Shown here: piece after piece, positions 23,625-30,237 of the stretch
Numbering within the stretch: position 1 is the first letter of the stretch
Layout: every line of letters starts with the position of its first letter
DNA from: Candidatus Jordarchaeales archaeon
GTDB taxonomy: Archaea > Asgardarchaeota > Jordiarchaeia > Jordiarchaeales > Freyrarchaeaceae
DNA length: 38,027 nucleotides
Assembly: GCA_038889235.1 (NCBI GenBank)
Contig: JAWAHN010000002.1
Location: 435,397-473,423 of the forward strand
Direction: 5' to 3'
Made by a program: the position numbers and the translations under genes
The notes under the pieces: generated by a model
Seen by the model: the letters and a program-made list of their open reading frames with translations, nothing else
Database searches by the model: none
What the model was told of the DNA's origin: nothing

Positions 23625-24926
23625 CTTTCAACTCTCTCACTAAGATTCATCTTTATGTCGAAGTACTTTCAACTCTCTCGCTGAGATTCCTTGCCCTCCT
23701 TAAGAAGCCTGGCGAACCGCCTCAGCAGCCTCCAGTAAACATATATTACAATTGCAATATAGAGTATCAGGCCAGCCAGCTCCAACCCGCAACCCCCCGC
23801 TATGCTTTCGGCAGCCTTTCAACTCTCTCGCTGAGATTCTGTGCTGTTGGTCACCGTCCTTATGGCTTCGACTGTTTCTTTCAACTCTCTCGCTGAGATT
23901 CTTAAGCCTGTGCAGCCTAGTTGCCGGTAAGCCCATCGACCTTTCAACTCTCTCGCTGAGATTCCACGTATGCTGTCCGCATAGTAAACGATGTGCTCGT
24001 CGGGCACCTTTCAACTCTCTCGCTGAGATTCAGCCAAGCATATAGAGGCGGGAGAAGCGAAAGCTTCGTAAGCTTTCAACTCTCTCGCTGAGATTCAGAA
24101 CGACATAGTGCCAGCGCTCGACGGTGTGTTTAACCTCTTTCAACTCTCTCGCTGAGATTCGTGGCCCCAAAAGGCGCCATAGTCGTTCTCAGGTACGAGA
24201 CCTTTCAACTCTCTCGCTGAGATTCTGATCCACTCGACCTCGAACTCCGCTCTAACGCCCTTGAACTTTCAACTCTCTCGCTGAGATTCACGAAGACGAC
24301 TGCAAAAATAAGGGTTGCCGCGAGCACCTTTCAACTCTCTCGCTGAGATTCGACAGCATACCCCATATATGCAACGACCACTAGAGAACTTTCATCTCTC
24401 TCGCTGAGATTCTTATTTTATTAGTTTTTGTTGGTGGTGTTTATGAGTCTTTCAACTCTCTCGCTGAGATTCGAATCAGTGGAGCTAAGAACAAGTGCGT
24501 TCAACCCCCAACCTTTCAACTCTCTCGCTGAGATTCTCTCCAACCACTCCTTTTCTCCACATTATGTATATTATGTCTTTCAACTCTCTCGCTGAGATTC
24601 TGGAAAAAGAGGGGGTTGTCGAGTACAGGGAGGCGCAGAGGAGGATTCTTTCAACTCTCTCGCTGAGATTCTTGTTTTACCGCATCTATGTTCCAACGCA
24701 CACCAGCGTGCTTTCAACTCTCTCGCTGAGATTCTTAACAGCTGGCAAGCGTATGTTAACGGCTGGATCAGCAGCTCTTTCAACTCTCTCGCTGAGATTC
24801 TCACCTCGAACACGAAATCATAATGCGAACATCTATATTCTTTCAACTCTCTCGCTGAGATTCGCAGTATTTTGCAGAGAGAGCAGTTCCTGTTGTTGAT
24901 CACTTTCAACTCTCTCGCTGAGATTC
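23625..24926 (-). CRISPR. CRISPR array, 20 repeats of 24 bases, 19 intervals, leader at right end
   Basis: On the + strand the repeat begins CTTTCAACTCTC and ends TCGCTGAGATTC. Its sense strand is the reverse one, ending GTTGAAAG, as in other crenarchaeal repeats. Repeats start at 23625, 23666, 23816, 23878, 23941, 24008, 24073, 24137, 24202, 24266, 24328, 24389, 24449, 24513, 24577, 24648, 24711, 24777, 24840 and 24903. Most spacers are 36-47 bases, typically 38-41. Exceptions are the most distal (17 bases) and the next (126 bases). The repeat at 23625 has two changes (CTCACTAAG) and that at 24389 one (TTCATCTC). The degenerate repeat at the left marks the distal end, so transcription runs leftward from the leader beside cas4. 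Confidence 0.98.
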
Positions 24927-25077
24927 CGAGGTATTTTTTTGTCTTTTTTGCTTTTTTTGTTTTTCTCTTTTTTGTTTTGTGGGGGGTTGTTTCGGCGGTG
25001 GTTGTTTTGTTTTTGGGTTGTTGTTTTTCGCCGAAGTGTGGGTTTGTGTTGTGGGGGTGTTTTGGTTTTTTTGTGTT
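24927..25077 (-). promoter_or_regulatory. CRISPR leader
   Basis: The 151 bases between the last repeat and the cas4 stop codon are almost free of A on the + strand (long T and G runs), so the sense strand is A/C-only. Position and the conserved adjacent repeats identify it as the leader, where new spacers enter and array transcription should start. I see no standard TATA box inside it; the promoter may be atypical or lie within cas4. Confidence 0.75.
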
Positions 25078-25671
25078 TTATGGGTGGCATATTTTTTTGT
25101 AGCCGCAGTTGTGGCATTTTGTTGTTTGTTTTATTGGTGGTAGTTTTTCTTTTTCGATTATTTCTTTTATTTTGTTTATTGTCCATTTTACGTGTTTTCT
25201 TATTTGTTCTGTTAGGGGGATTTCGATTGATTTTTTGTCTTTGAGGTAGTTTATTTTTATTTTTTTGATTGGTTTTCCTAGTTTTTCTTCTGCTAGCATG
25301 GCGTATGCTGCTGCTTGGTATATGTGTGCGGGGTATGGTTTTCTGGGTGCTTTTGTGTACTTGTTTTCTATTAGGGTTAGTCCGTGTTGTGTTTCTGCTA
25401 TTTCGTCTATGATTCCGTATATGCCTAGTTTTTTTGATGTTGCGGGGAGTTTGCTCCAGTGTTTTGTGACTGGTTCTTTTCTTTCTCCGCTGAGTGTGGT
25501 TCTGCGTTGTGCTTTTTTGTCTTCTTTTGTGTGGTGTTCTTTTCCTTCTTTCATTGTTTCTGTTGGTTTTTCTTTGTAGCCTAGGACTGCTATGTGGTAG
25601 ATTATTCTTGGGCAGAAGTGGTATTGTTTTATCCAGGTGACTGGGATTAGGTTTTCTTCGTCTTCTGACAT
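25078..25671 (-). CDS. cas4: CRISPR-associated exonuclease Cas4
   Basis: Cas4 trims prespacers and checks PAMs during spacer acquisition. The 197-residue protein has the four cluster-binding cysteines (Cys20 in YHFCPRI and Cys186, Cys189, Cys195 in CHNCGYKKICHP). The RecB-like nuclease core shows IYGIIDEI, LIENKYTK and the Q-x3-Y motif in HIYQAAAYAML. It is the last gene of csa1-cas1-cas2-cas4, 7 bases after cas2. Codon use is strikingly A-rich (mostly AAA lysine and AT-ending codons), unlike the GC-rich cas1 and csa1 next door, suggesting separate ancestry or drift linked to the leader. Confidence 0.93.
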   Translation of the reverse strand: MSEDEENLIPVTWIKQYHFCPRIIYHIAVLGYKEKPTETMKEGKEHHTKEDKKAQRRTTLSGERKEPVTKHWSKLPATSKKLGIYGIIDEIAETQHGLTLIENKYTKAPRKPYPAHIYQAAAYAMLAEEKLGKPIKKIKINYLKDKKSIEIPLTEQIRKHVKWTINKIKEIIEKEKLPPIKQTTKCHNCGYKKICHP

Positions 25672-25678
25672 GTTCTCT

Positions 25679-25966
25679 TTAGACGATGAGTTCTTCTTTG
25701 GCGTATTCTTCGAATGGTTTTCCTATTATTTCTCTTTGTGCCATGTCTGCTCTGCATATTGTGAAGATTTGTATGTTTCCGTCCGTGTTTTTCATTATTT
25801 TTCTGAGGGCTGCGGATAGTTCTTTTCTTCTTGAGCTTGTGAGTTTGCCGAGGAATGTGCTTCTCTGTATTCTTGCCAGCCCGAAGGCTTTGCAGGTTTC
25901 GCTTACTTTGAGCCTTGTGTTGTCGTCGCTTATGTCGTAGACTACTAGTGTGTCCAAATTTTTCAC
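25679..25966 (-). CDS. cas2: CRISPR-associated protein Cas2
   Basis: The 95-residue ferredoxin-fold protein forms the core of the Cas1-Cas2 integrase. It has the usual first strand with the catalytic-type aspartate (LVVYDISDDNTRLKVSETCKAFGL) and the following RIQRSTFLGKLT and IQIFTICRADM segments. Length is normal. Its start overlaps the cas1 stop by four bases, so it is translationally coupled in the adaptation operon. Confidence 0.95.
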   Translation of the reverse strand: MKNLDTLVVYDISDDNTRLKVSETCKAFGLARIQRSTFLGKLTSSRRKELSAALRKIMKNTDGNIQIFTICRADMAQREIIGKPFEEYAKEELIV

Positions 25967-26970
25967 CTCATTGTGAAGGGCTTGTAGTCTTGGGTTCTGG
26001 AGAGGAGGTAGTCTGCGATTCTCCTCGCCTGGAGGAATATGTGGCTGTGGAAGGGGAGGCGCCTGCCTAGGAAAGACACTTGCTCTGACAGTCTTTCGGA
26101 TACTGCTTTGACTGCTGCGAACCTCGCCTCTCTTTTAAGTCTCCCGTTTTCGACTGTTGAGTGCAGGTTTTTCATGCTCCACGCGAGTCTTAGCACCGCT
26201 CTGTCTACGACCGGCTGCCTGAACTCTTCCATGGCGTCCATTACGAGTGCCGGCCTTCTGGGTGAGTCTACGTGTAGGAACCCTGCGTAGGCGTCGAGGC
26301 CGGCTGACTCGACGGCGAGCCACACTTCCATGGAGAGCAGGGAGTAGCAGAAGTTGAGCATTATGTTGATGGGGTCGTCGGGCATCTCGAACCTCTTCCT
26401 CCTCCCCGGGAACCCTGCATCCTCTGGCAGTATGAGCTTGAAGCCCTCCCAGTATATCTTGGCGGCTTCAGCCTCCAGCTTCATTATCTCGCTTCTGACG
26501 TCGTCGACGCAGCTTCCCTCCAGGCTTAGGATTTCCTCCGCTATTTTCGCCTCCTCCTTGGAGAGCTCGATTAGTGTCGTTGAGAGGCGTGGCCTGTTTT
26601 TTCCCGCCTCCCTCAGGAGGGCTTTCTGGTTGACGACCTTGGCCCACGAGAACCTTTTTGCCAGGTAGGCTCCGCTCGGCTTGCCCTGGGCGCTGTACTG
26701 GGCTTTTCGCAGCGCGACCGTGCCTTTCCCCGTGAAGCTTGAGAGCTTGGCTTCAGGGTATCCGCCGGAGTAAAACACGATGTCCACGTTGTGCCTTGCG
26801 AGGAGGGTTACGACCGCTGAGGACATTGACGCGCCGCGCGTCAACACTACTACTTGCCCTATGTTTGAAGGGGAGACTTCTAGTATTTTCTCGCCCCTTT
26901 TCTTGACAACCACCATTCCCTTCCTAGCTGACAGGAATGTTCCCGGCTCGTTTATCACGAGTCTTTTCAA
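25963..26970 (-). CDS. cas1: CRISPR-associated integrase Cas1
   Basis: The 335-residue protein integrates new spacers at the leader. The N-terminal beta domain (NEPGTFLSARKGMVVVKKRGEKILEVSPSNIGQVVV) is followed by the helical catalytic domain. Likely metal ligands are visible: Glu in KLEAEAAKIYWEGF, His in AGFLHVDSPRR, and Asp/Glu in VMDAMEEFRQPVVDR. Length is typical. Its ATG lies 47 bases inside the end of csa1 in another frame, while its own end overlaps cas2 by four bases. Confidence 0.97.
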   Translation of the reverse strand: MKRLVINEPGTFLSARKGMVVVKKRGEKILEVSPSNIGQVVVLTRGASMSSAVVTLLARHNVDIVFYSGGYPEAKLSSFTGKGTVALRKAQYSAQGKPSGAYLAKRFSWAKVVNQKALLREAGKNRPRLSTTLIELSKEEAKIAEEILSLEGSCVDDVRSEIMKLEAEAAKIYWEGFKLILPEDAGFPGRRKRFEMPDDPINIMLNFCYSLLSMEVWLAVESAGLDAYAGFLHVDSPRRPALVMDAMEEFRQPVVDRAVLRLAWSMKNLHSTVENGRLKREARFAAVKAVSERLSEQVSFLGRRLPFHSHIFLQARRIADYLLSRTQDYKPFTMR

Positions 26971-27916
26971 CGCTCCCCCCTCTGCAGACTGGGTGGTACG
27001 GGCAGTAGCTTGGGCAGTTGAGTGGCTTTCCCGGGTCCCTTGAGGCGGAGACCACTTCGTGGGCTTCGTCCCTTATTTCTATGAACTCCCGTCTCAGCTC
27101 GTCTCCTATCACGAAGCACTTGACCTTGAAGCTTGGGACGGGGCCCGGGAACTTCACGTACACGATGAAGCCGTAGTCGACTGGGACTCCCTCCTCGGCT
27201 TCTAGTGCTAGGGCGTAGCCTGCGAGCGCGTAGGGGTGGAACTCCCTTTCCTCTCCGGTTTTAAGGTCTGCTACGGCGTTGAAAGGGGTGTACACGTCCA
27301 CGCTGAGCTCCCTGCTTAGACCTATGAGGCTTCCGTCGATCTTTCTCTCTGCAATGGGTGGCACCGTTATGCTCACCAGTGAGTCGACGTCCGAGTTTGG
27401 GTGCTTCGAGAGGGCTTGGTCCAATCTCGCCGCAGCCTGCACTGCAAGGAACTTGCAGAAGGCTAGGGCTTCGTCCTTCAGTTTTGCTTTAACTTCTCCG
27501 CTAACCTCTGAGAACATGTGATCCGCGTAGAGCAGTGCTTTCTCAACTAGGACGGCTGCTAGGGGGGCGACGGCTTCTATGAGCTCGAAGCCGCACTGGA
27601 CGTCGCCTGAAAACAGGAGTTTTTTAATGGTGAGCAGCATCTCTCGGTTGACGTTGTGGAGCACCACTCCTCTGGCGGTTTTGGCGCTTGCAGGGGCTTT
27701 TACTCCTAGAACCCTTTTGAGGTATATGTCGCGCATTGAAGCGCAGTAGCGTCCTGCAAGCTCGCTTACGCTGAAGAGGAGTGATCTGGATGGGGGTTCG
27801 ACGGGTGGGGAGTCGAAGGACCACCCTCTAAGCTCCTCGCTGACCCCCTTGAACCCGAGCTCGCGGCGTAGGAGTCTCAGGCGCCTGTCTAGCTCGAGCT
27901 TGTCGAGGAAAAGCAT
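26924..27916 (-). CDS. csa1: CRISPR-associated protein Csa1 (Cas4-like nuclease of type I-A)
   Basis: Csa1 is a Cas4-related RecB-type nuclease found with type I-A adaptation genes. The 330-residue protein has four cysteines suited to a 4Fe-4S cluster: Cys58 (GRYCASMRDIYL) and Cys301, Cys305, Cys311 (CPSYCPYHPVC). The nuclease core shows DGSLIGLSRELSVDVYTPFNAVADLKTGEEREFHPYALAGYALALE. It is first in the leftward adaptation operon, with GGTG ahead of ATG 27916. Having both csa1 and cas4 is common in I-A loci. Confidence 0.9.
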   Translation of the reverse strand: MLFLDKLELDRRLRLLRRELGFKGVSEELRGWSFDSPPVEPPSRSLLFSVSELAGRYCASMRDIYLKRVLGVKAPASAKTARGVVLHNVNREMLLTIKKLLFSGDVQCGFELIEAVAPLAAVLVEKALLYADHMFSEVSGEVKAKLKDEALAFCKFLAVQAAARLDQALSKHPNSDVDSLVSITVPPIAERKIDGSLIGLSRELSVDVYTPFNAVADLKTGEEREFHPYALAGYALALEAEEGVPVDYGFIVYVKFPGPVPSFKVKCFVIGDELRREFIEIRDEAHEVVSASRDPGKPLNCPSYCPYHPVCRGGSVEKTRDKRAGNIPVS

Positions 27917-27931
27917 ACAGACACCTTTTTG

Positions 27932-27942
27932 TTCCTTGGGAA
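27932..27942. promoter_or_regulatory. Candidate operator 1: TTCC-TTG-GGAA palindrome
   Basis: A perfect 4+4 inverted repeat around three bases, lying between the likely csa1 TATA box (27945-27952, reverse TTTTAATT-like) and its predicted transcription start near 27922. A second copy with the same arms is at 27977. Confidence 0.55.
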
Positions 27943-27944
27943 TA

Positions 27945-27969
27945 GAATTAAAACCAAAAGATTTAAATT
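27945..27969. promoter_or_regulatory. Divergent TATA boxes for csa1 and csa5 operons
   Basis: The reverse strand has GTTTTAATTC at 27945-27954 for csa1. The + strand has ATTTAAATT at 27961-27969 for csa5, about 38 bases before its TTG. The whole divergent region is only 86 bases, so the two polymerases cannot assemble independently of each other. Confidence 0.6.
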
Positions 27970-27976
27970 TTGTCCT

Positions 27977-27987
27977 TTCCTATGGAA
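27977..27987. promoter_or_regulatory. Candidate operator 2: TTCC-TAT-GGAA palindrome
   Basis: The same arms as the element at 27932, placed between the csa5 TATA box and its predicted transcription start near 27990. The near-symmetric placement around both promoters suggests one regulator controlling adaptation and interference genes, possibly Csa3 encoded at 33892. Confidence 0.55.
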
Positions 27988-28002
27988 TTGTAGGGTGGTA
28001 TC

Positions 28003-28311
28003 TTGTCCAGTTTTCTATCTGAAGAGGAGTGGGGTGTTTTGAGGGATATTGCTGGCTTTCTCCGCCAGTTTGTCGAGTACGACCCTGAGAGGCCGCGTTA
28101 CGGGTACATTGACAGGCTGGCGACGCCTTACAATCTCAAAATAGTTGAGTTGACGCTTGAGGAGGCGCTTAGGGAGGCGCGCTCGTCAGGGGATTTCTGG
28201 ATTCCCTCGGAGGAGTCTGTGAAGAGGTTTCTCGAGCTTTGCAGCAGGGATCTGAGGTACTCCACTATAGTTGCGGCTTTGGCTCTGGCGAAGTTAAGTA
28301 GGAGGAGGTGA
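28003..28311 (+). CDS. csa5: Type I-A Cascade small subunit Csa5 (Cas11a)
   Basis: The 102-residue mostly helical protein matches Csa5, the small subunit of the archaeal Cascade complex (YIDRLATPYNLKIVELTLEEAL… and a C-terminal helix ending KLSRRR). Csa5 supports target DNA binding and R-loop formation. It heads the rightward interference operon, six bases before cas7. The TTG start follows GGTGGT. The family is divergent, so the call leans on position and size as well as sequence. Confidence 0.8.
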   Translation: MSSFLSEEEWGVLRDIAGFLRQFVEYDPERPRYGYIDRLATPYNLKIVELTLEEALREARSSGDFWIPSEESVKRFLELCSRDLRYSTIVAALALAKLSRRR

Positions 28312-28317
28312 GAGTGT

Positions 28318-29442
28318 ATGTTCGTCTCTCTTGGGATGAGGTTTCTGGCTAACATTGAGGCTTTGAACGCCGTTGAGAGTGTTGGGAACGTTACGAAGCA
28401 CAGGAGGGCTCCCATAGTTGTCTTAGACGAGAAGACTGGGAAATACACTATTAGGTATGTTCCGAGCATTAGTGGCGAGAGCCTGGGGCACGCATACCAG
28501 AGTAACGTGGTGGAGTTCGCCACGGAGGTCTACAATGGGAATCCGCCGGTCTGCAAGTGGTGTAGTAGGGGTGAGTTCTTCAAGTCTATGTCTCTGAAGT
28601 TTACGCACGAGGAGGCGAAGAAGGTTCAGGAGGAGCGCAAGTCTACAGCTGACCTTGAGTCTGTTAAGCACGAGTTTGAAAAGGCGGTCATAAGGTCGTG
28701 CCTGGTTGAGGACATTGGGGGCTTCCTCCTGGCTGAGGAGGATTTCCCGGTTAAGAGGACGTCTGTCTTCTTCACTGGGTACGTTGTTCCAACGCTTGAT
28801 TCTCTCGAAGCCACGGTGATAGACACGCAGTTCCATGCTAGGCATGCGCCTGTAATGGCGGGGAAAAAGGAGGAAAAAGAAGCGACGGGGAAAAAGGAGG
28901 AAGATGAAGTGGCGGGAGAGGAGAAGCAGAAAAAGCAGAAGAAGGAGGTCGCGGCGCAGATGATCTACTACGTGGAGGTTGCGTCTGCTGTCTATGGTAT
29001 GCGCATCGACATCGACTTGGACGCTATAGGTAGGACTAAGCTTGTGCTTGTCGAGGACGCTGTGGACGCTGAGGAAAGGAAGAAGAGGGTTTTGTGCGCT
29101 TTGGGGGGTCTGGCCCTCACGGCCCTCGGAAGGTTTGGCGCTAAGAGGAGCAGGTTTAACCCGATAAGTGAGGTTAAGAGCATCCTGGTGACGGTGTCCG
29201 ACGTTTACTCGTTCTCGGTTACACCGCCTCACACAAGGGACTACATAGCTTTCACTCTCAAGAGGGCTAACGCCGCGTTGGGCTTTATACAGGAAGCTGG
29301 CCTGAAGGGTGAGATCAAGCTTTTGGCGTACGATGGGGAAACCGGGGTGAGACTGGAGGGTGTCAGCTACTTCGACACACCAGAGGACCTCTTCAGGGCG
29401 CTCATAAACTATGTGAAAGAGAATTACCTTAAGCAGGGGTAG
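28318..29442 (+). CDS. cas7: Type I-A Cascade backbone protein Cas7 (Csa2), with charged repeat insertion
   Basis: Cas7 coats the crRNA as a helical backbone. The 374-residue protein shows the Csa2 opening (VSLGMRFLANIEALNAVESVGNVTKHRRAPIVV), SGESLGHAYQ, and the C-terminal CALGGLALTALGRFGAKRSRFNP and FDTPEDLFRAL. It is longer than usual Csa2 (about 320-340) because residues 181-211 are a Lys/Glu-rich insertion made of three 9-residue units (GKKEEKEAT, GKKEEDEVA, then GEEKQKKQK). The first two units come from a 27-base tandem duplication at 28861-28914. The insertion sits just after IDTQFHARHAPVM, probably in a surface loop. Confidence 0.93.
   Translation: MFVSLGMRFLANIEALNAVESVGNVTKHRRAPIVVLDEKTGKYTIRYVPSISGESLGHAYQSNVVEFATEVYNGNPPVCKWCSRGEFFKSMSLKFTHEEAKKVQEERKSTADLESVKHEFEKAVIRSCLVEDIGGFLLAEEDFPVKRTSVFFTGYVVPTLDSLEATVIDTQFHARHAPVMAGKKEEKEATGKKEEDEVAGEEKQKKQKKEVAAQMIYYVEVASAVYGMRIDIDLDAIGRTKLVLVEDAVDAEERKKRVLCALGGLALTALGRFGAKRSRFNPISEVKSILVTVSDVYSFSVTPPHTRDYIAFTLKRANAALGFIQEAGLKGEIKLLAYDGETGVRLEGVSYFDTPEDLFRALINYVKENYLKQG
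28861..28941 (+). repeat. 27-base tandem repeat inside cas7
   Basis: Units at 28861-28887 and 28888-28914 share their first 15 bases (GGGAAAAAGGAGGAA) and are similar throughout; 28915-28941 is a more diverged third unit. The period keeps the reading frame. Confidence 0.75.
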
Positions 29443-29444
29443 GT

Positions 29445-30233
29445 ATGACGCCGCCGTCCCCCCTTTTCTTTCTGAAGGTTCCGTGCGTGGTGCACTGGGG
29501 GTGGAAGCTTAACATTGTTCCGTTCAGCAAGTCTAGGCCGCCCCTCGTAGTTCCACCCCCCTCGTCCCTTATTGGCGCGCTGGCTTACCCTCTCGGAAGG
29601 CTGCTTCGCTTCCCGGAGACGCGCGGCAACCTCAGCTGGGCCGAGTCCCTCAGGAGGGGGCTCGTGTACGTTGGTCTACGAGTTGACGCTCCCCTCGTCC
29701 CTTACTTCGACCTGAACAGGATCCATTTCTTCTACCGTGGCAAGGAGAAGAGTGACGCTGTTGCCGTCGGCAAAACCTACGTTCTCTCTGTTTCCCGTTT
29801 CCCTCCGACTATAACGCTGTGCTACGTCGCCGACCTTGGGAGGGTTGAGGAGGCTTTGGGGTGTGTGGACGCGAGGAATGTTTTGGTTGAGGCTGCTTGG
29901 GGGATAACTCGGGTGGGCTCTAGGGAGTCGCTGGTTTCACCATTAGAAGTGGTTTTTGGCGAAGCCAGGGTTGTGAGCGAGGTTAGAAGAGGTGAGACGG
30001 CTTTCTCGTTCATGAAGAAGGCTGCCGCGGCCGTGGATGGAGCGTTTATCGTTGAGGAGGTGGTCGATTGGGAGTTGACGGAAATAGGCGACTACGGACA
30101 TGCGGGGCGCGAAGTCCTAGTGGTCCCCTATGATGAGGAGGAGAAGCGGTCGAAGCCCGTCGCTGTAGTGGTTTCCAGCGGGTACTCGTTTGTCGACGTT
30201 GGAGGCGAACTTGTGGTGGCGAGGGTGGGGTGA
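29445..30233 (+). CDS. cas5: Type I-A Cascade subunit Cas5
   Basis: Cas5 binds the 5' handle of the crRNA in Cascade. The 262-residue RAMP protein has the N-terminal FFLKVPCVVHWGWKLNIVPFSKSRPPLVVPPPSSLIGALAYPLGRLL, typical of the archaeal Cas5a group, and a later EAAWGITRVGSRESLVSPLEVVFGEA segment. It begins two bases after the cas7 stop and is followed by cas8a2. Identity is supported by both sequence and gene order. Confidence 0.88.
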   Translation: MTPPSPLFFLKVPCVVHWGWKLNIVPFSKSRPPLVVPPPSSLIGALAYPLGRLLRFPETRGNLSWAESLRRGLVYVGLRVDAPLVPYFDLNRIHFFYRGKEKSDAVAVGKTYVLSVSRFPPTITLCYVADLGRVEEALGCVDARNVLVEAAWGITRVGSRESLVSPLEVVFGEARVVSEVRRGETAFSFMKKAAAAVDGAFIVEEVVDWELTEIGDYGHAGREVLVVPYDEEEKRSKPVAVVVSSGYSFVDVGGELVVARVG

Positions 30234-30237
30234 GATT

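Noticed and set aside
24495-24909. Open frames on both strands running through the CRISPR array
   Set aside because: Repeat plus typical spacer is a multiple of three bases in places, so the repeat translates periodically; no promoter, ribosome site or protein character.
24833-25244. Lys/Asn-rich reverse frame and Phe/Leu-rich forward frame over the leader and cas4
   Set aside because: Both are products of the extreme strand skew; the Cas4 frame with its cysteines is the real one.
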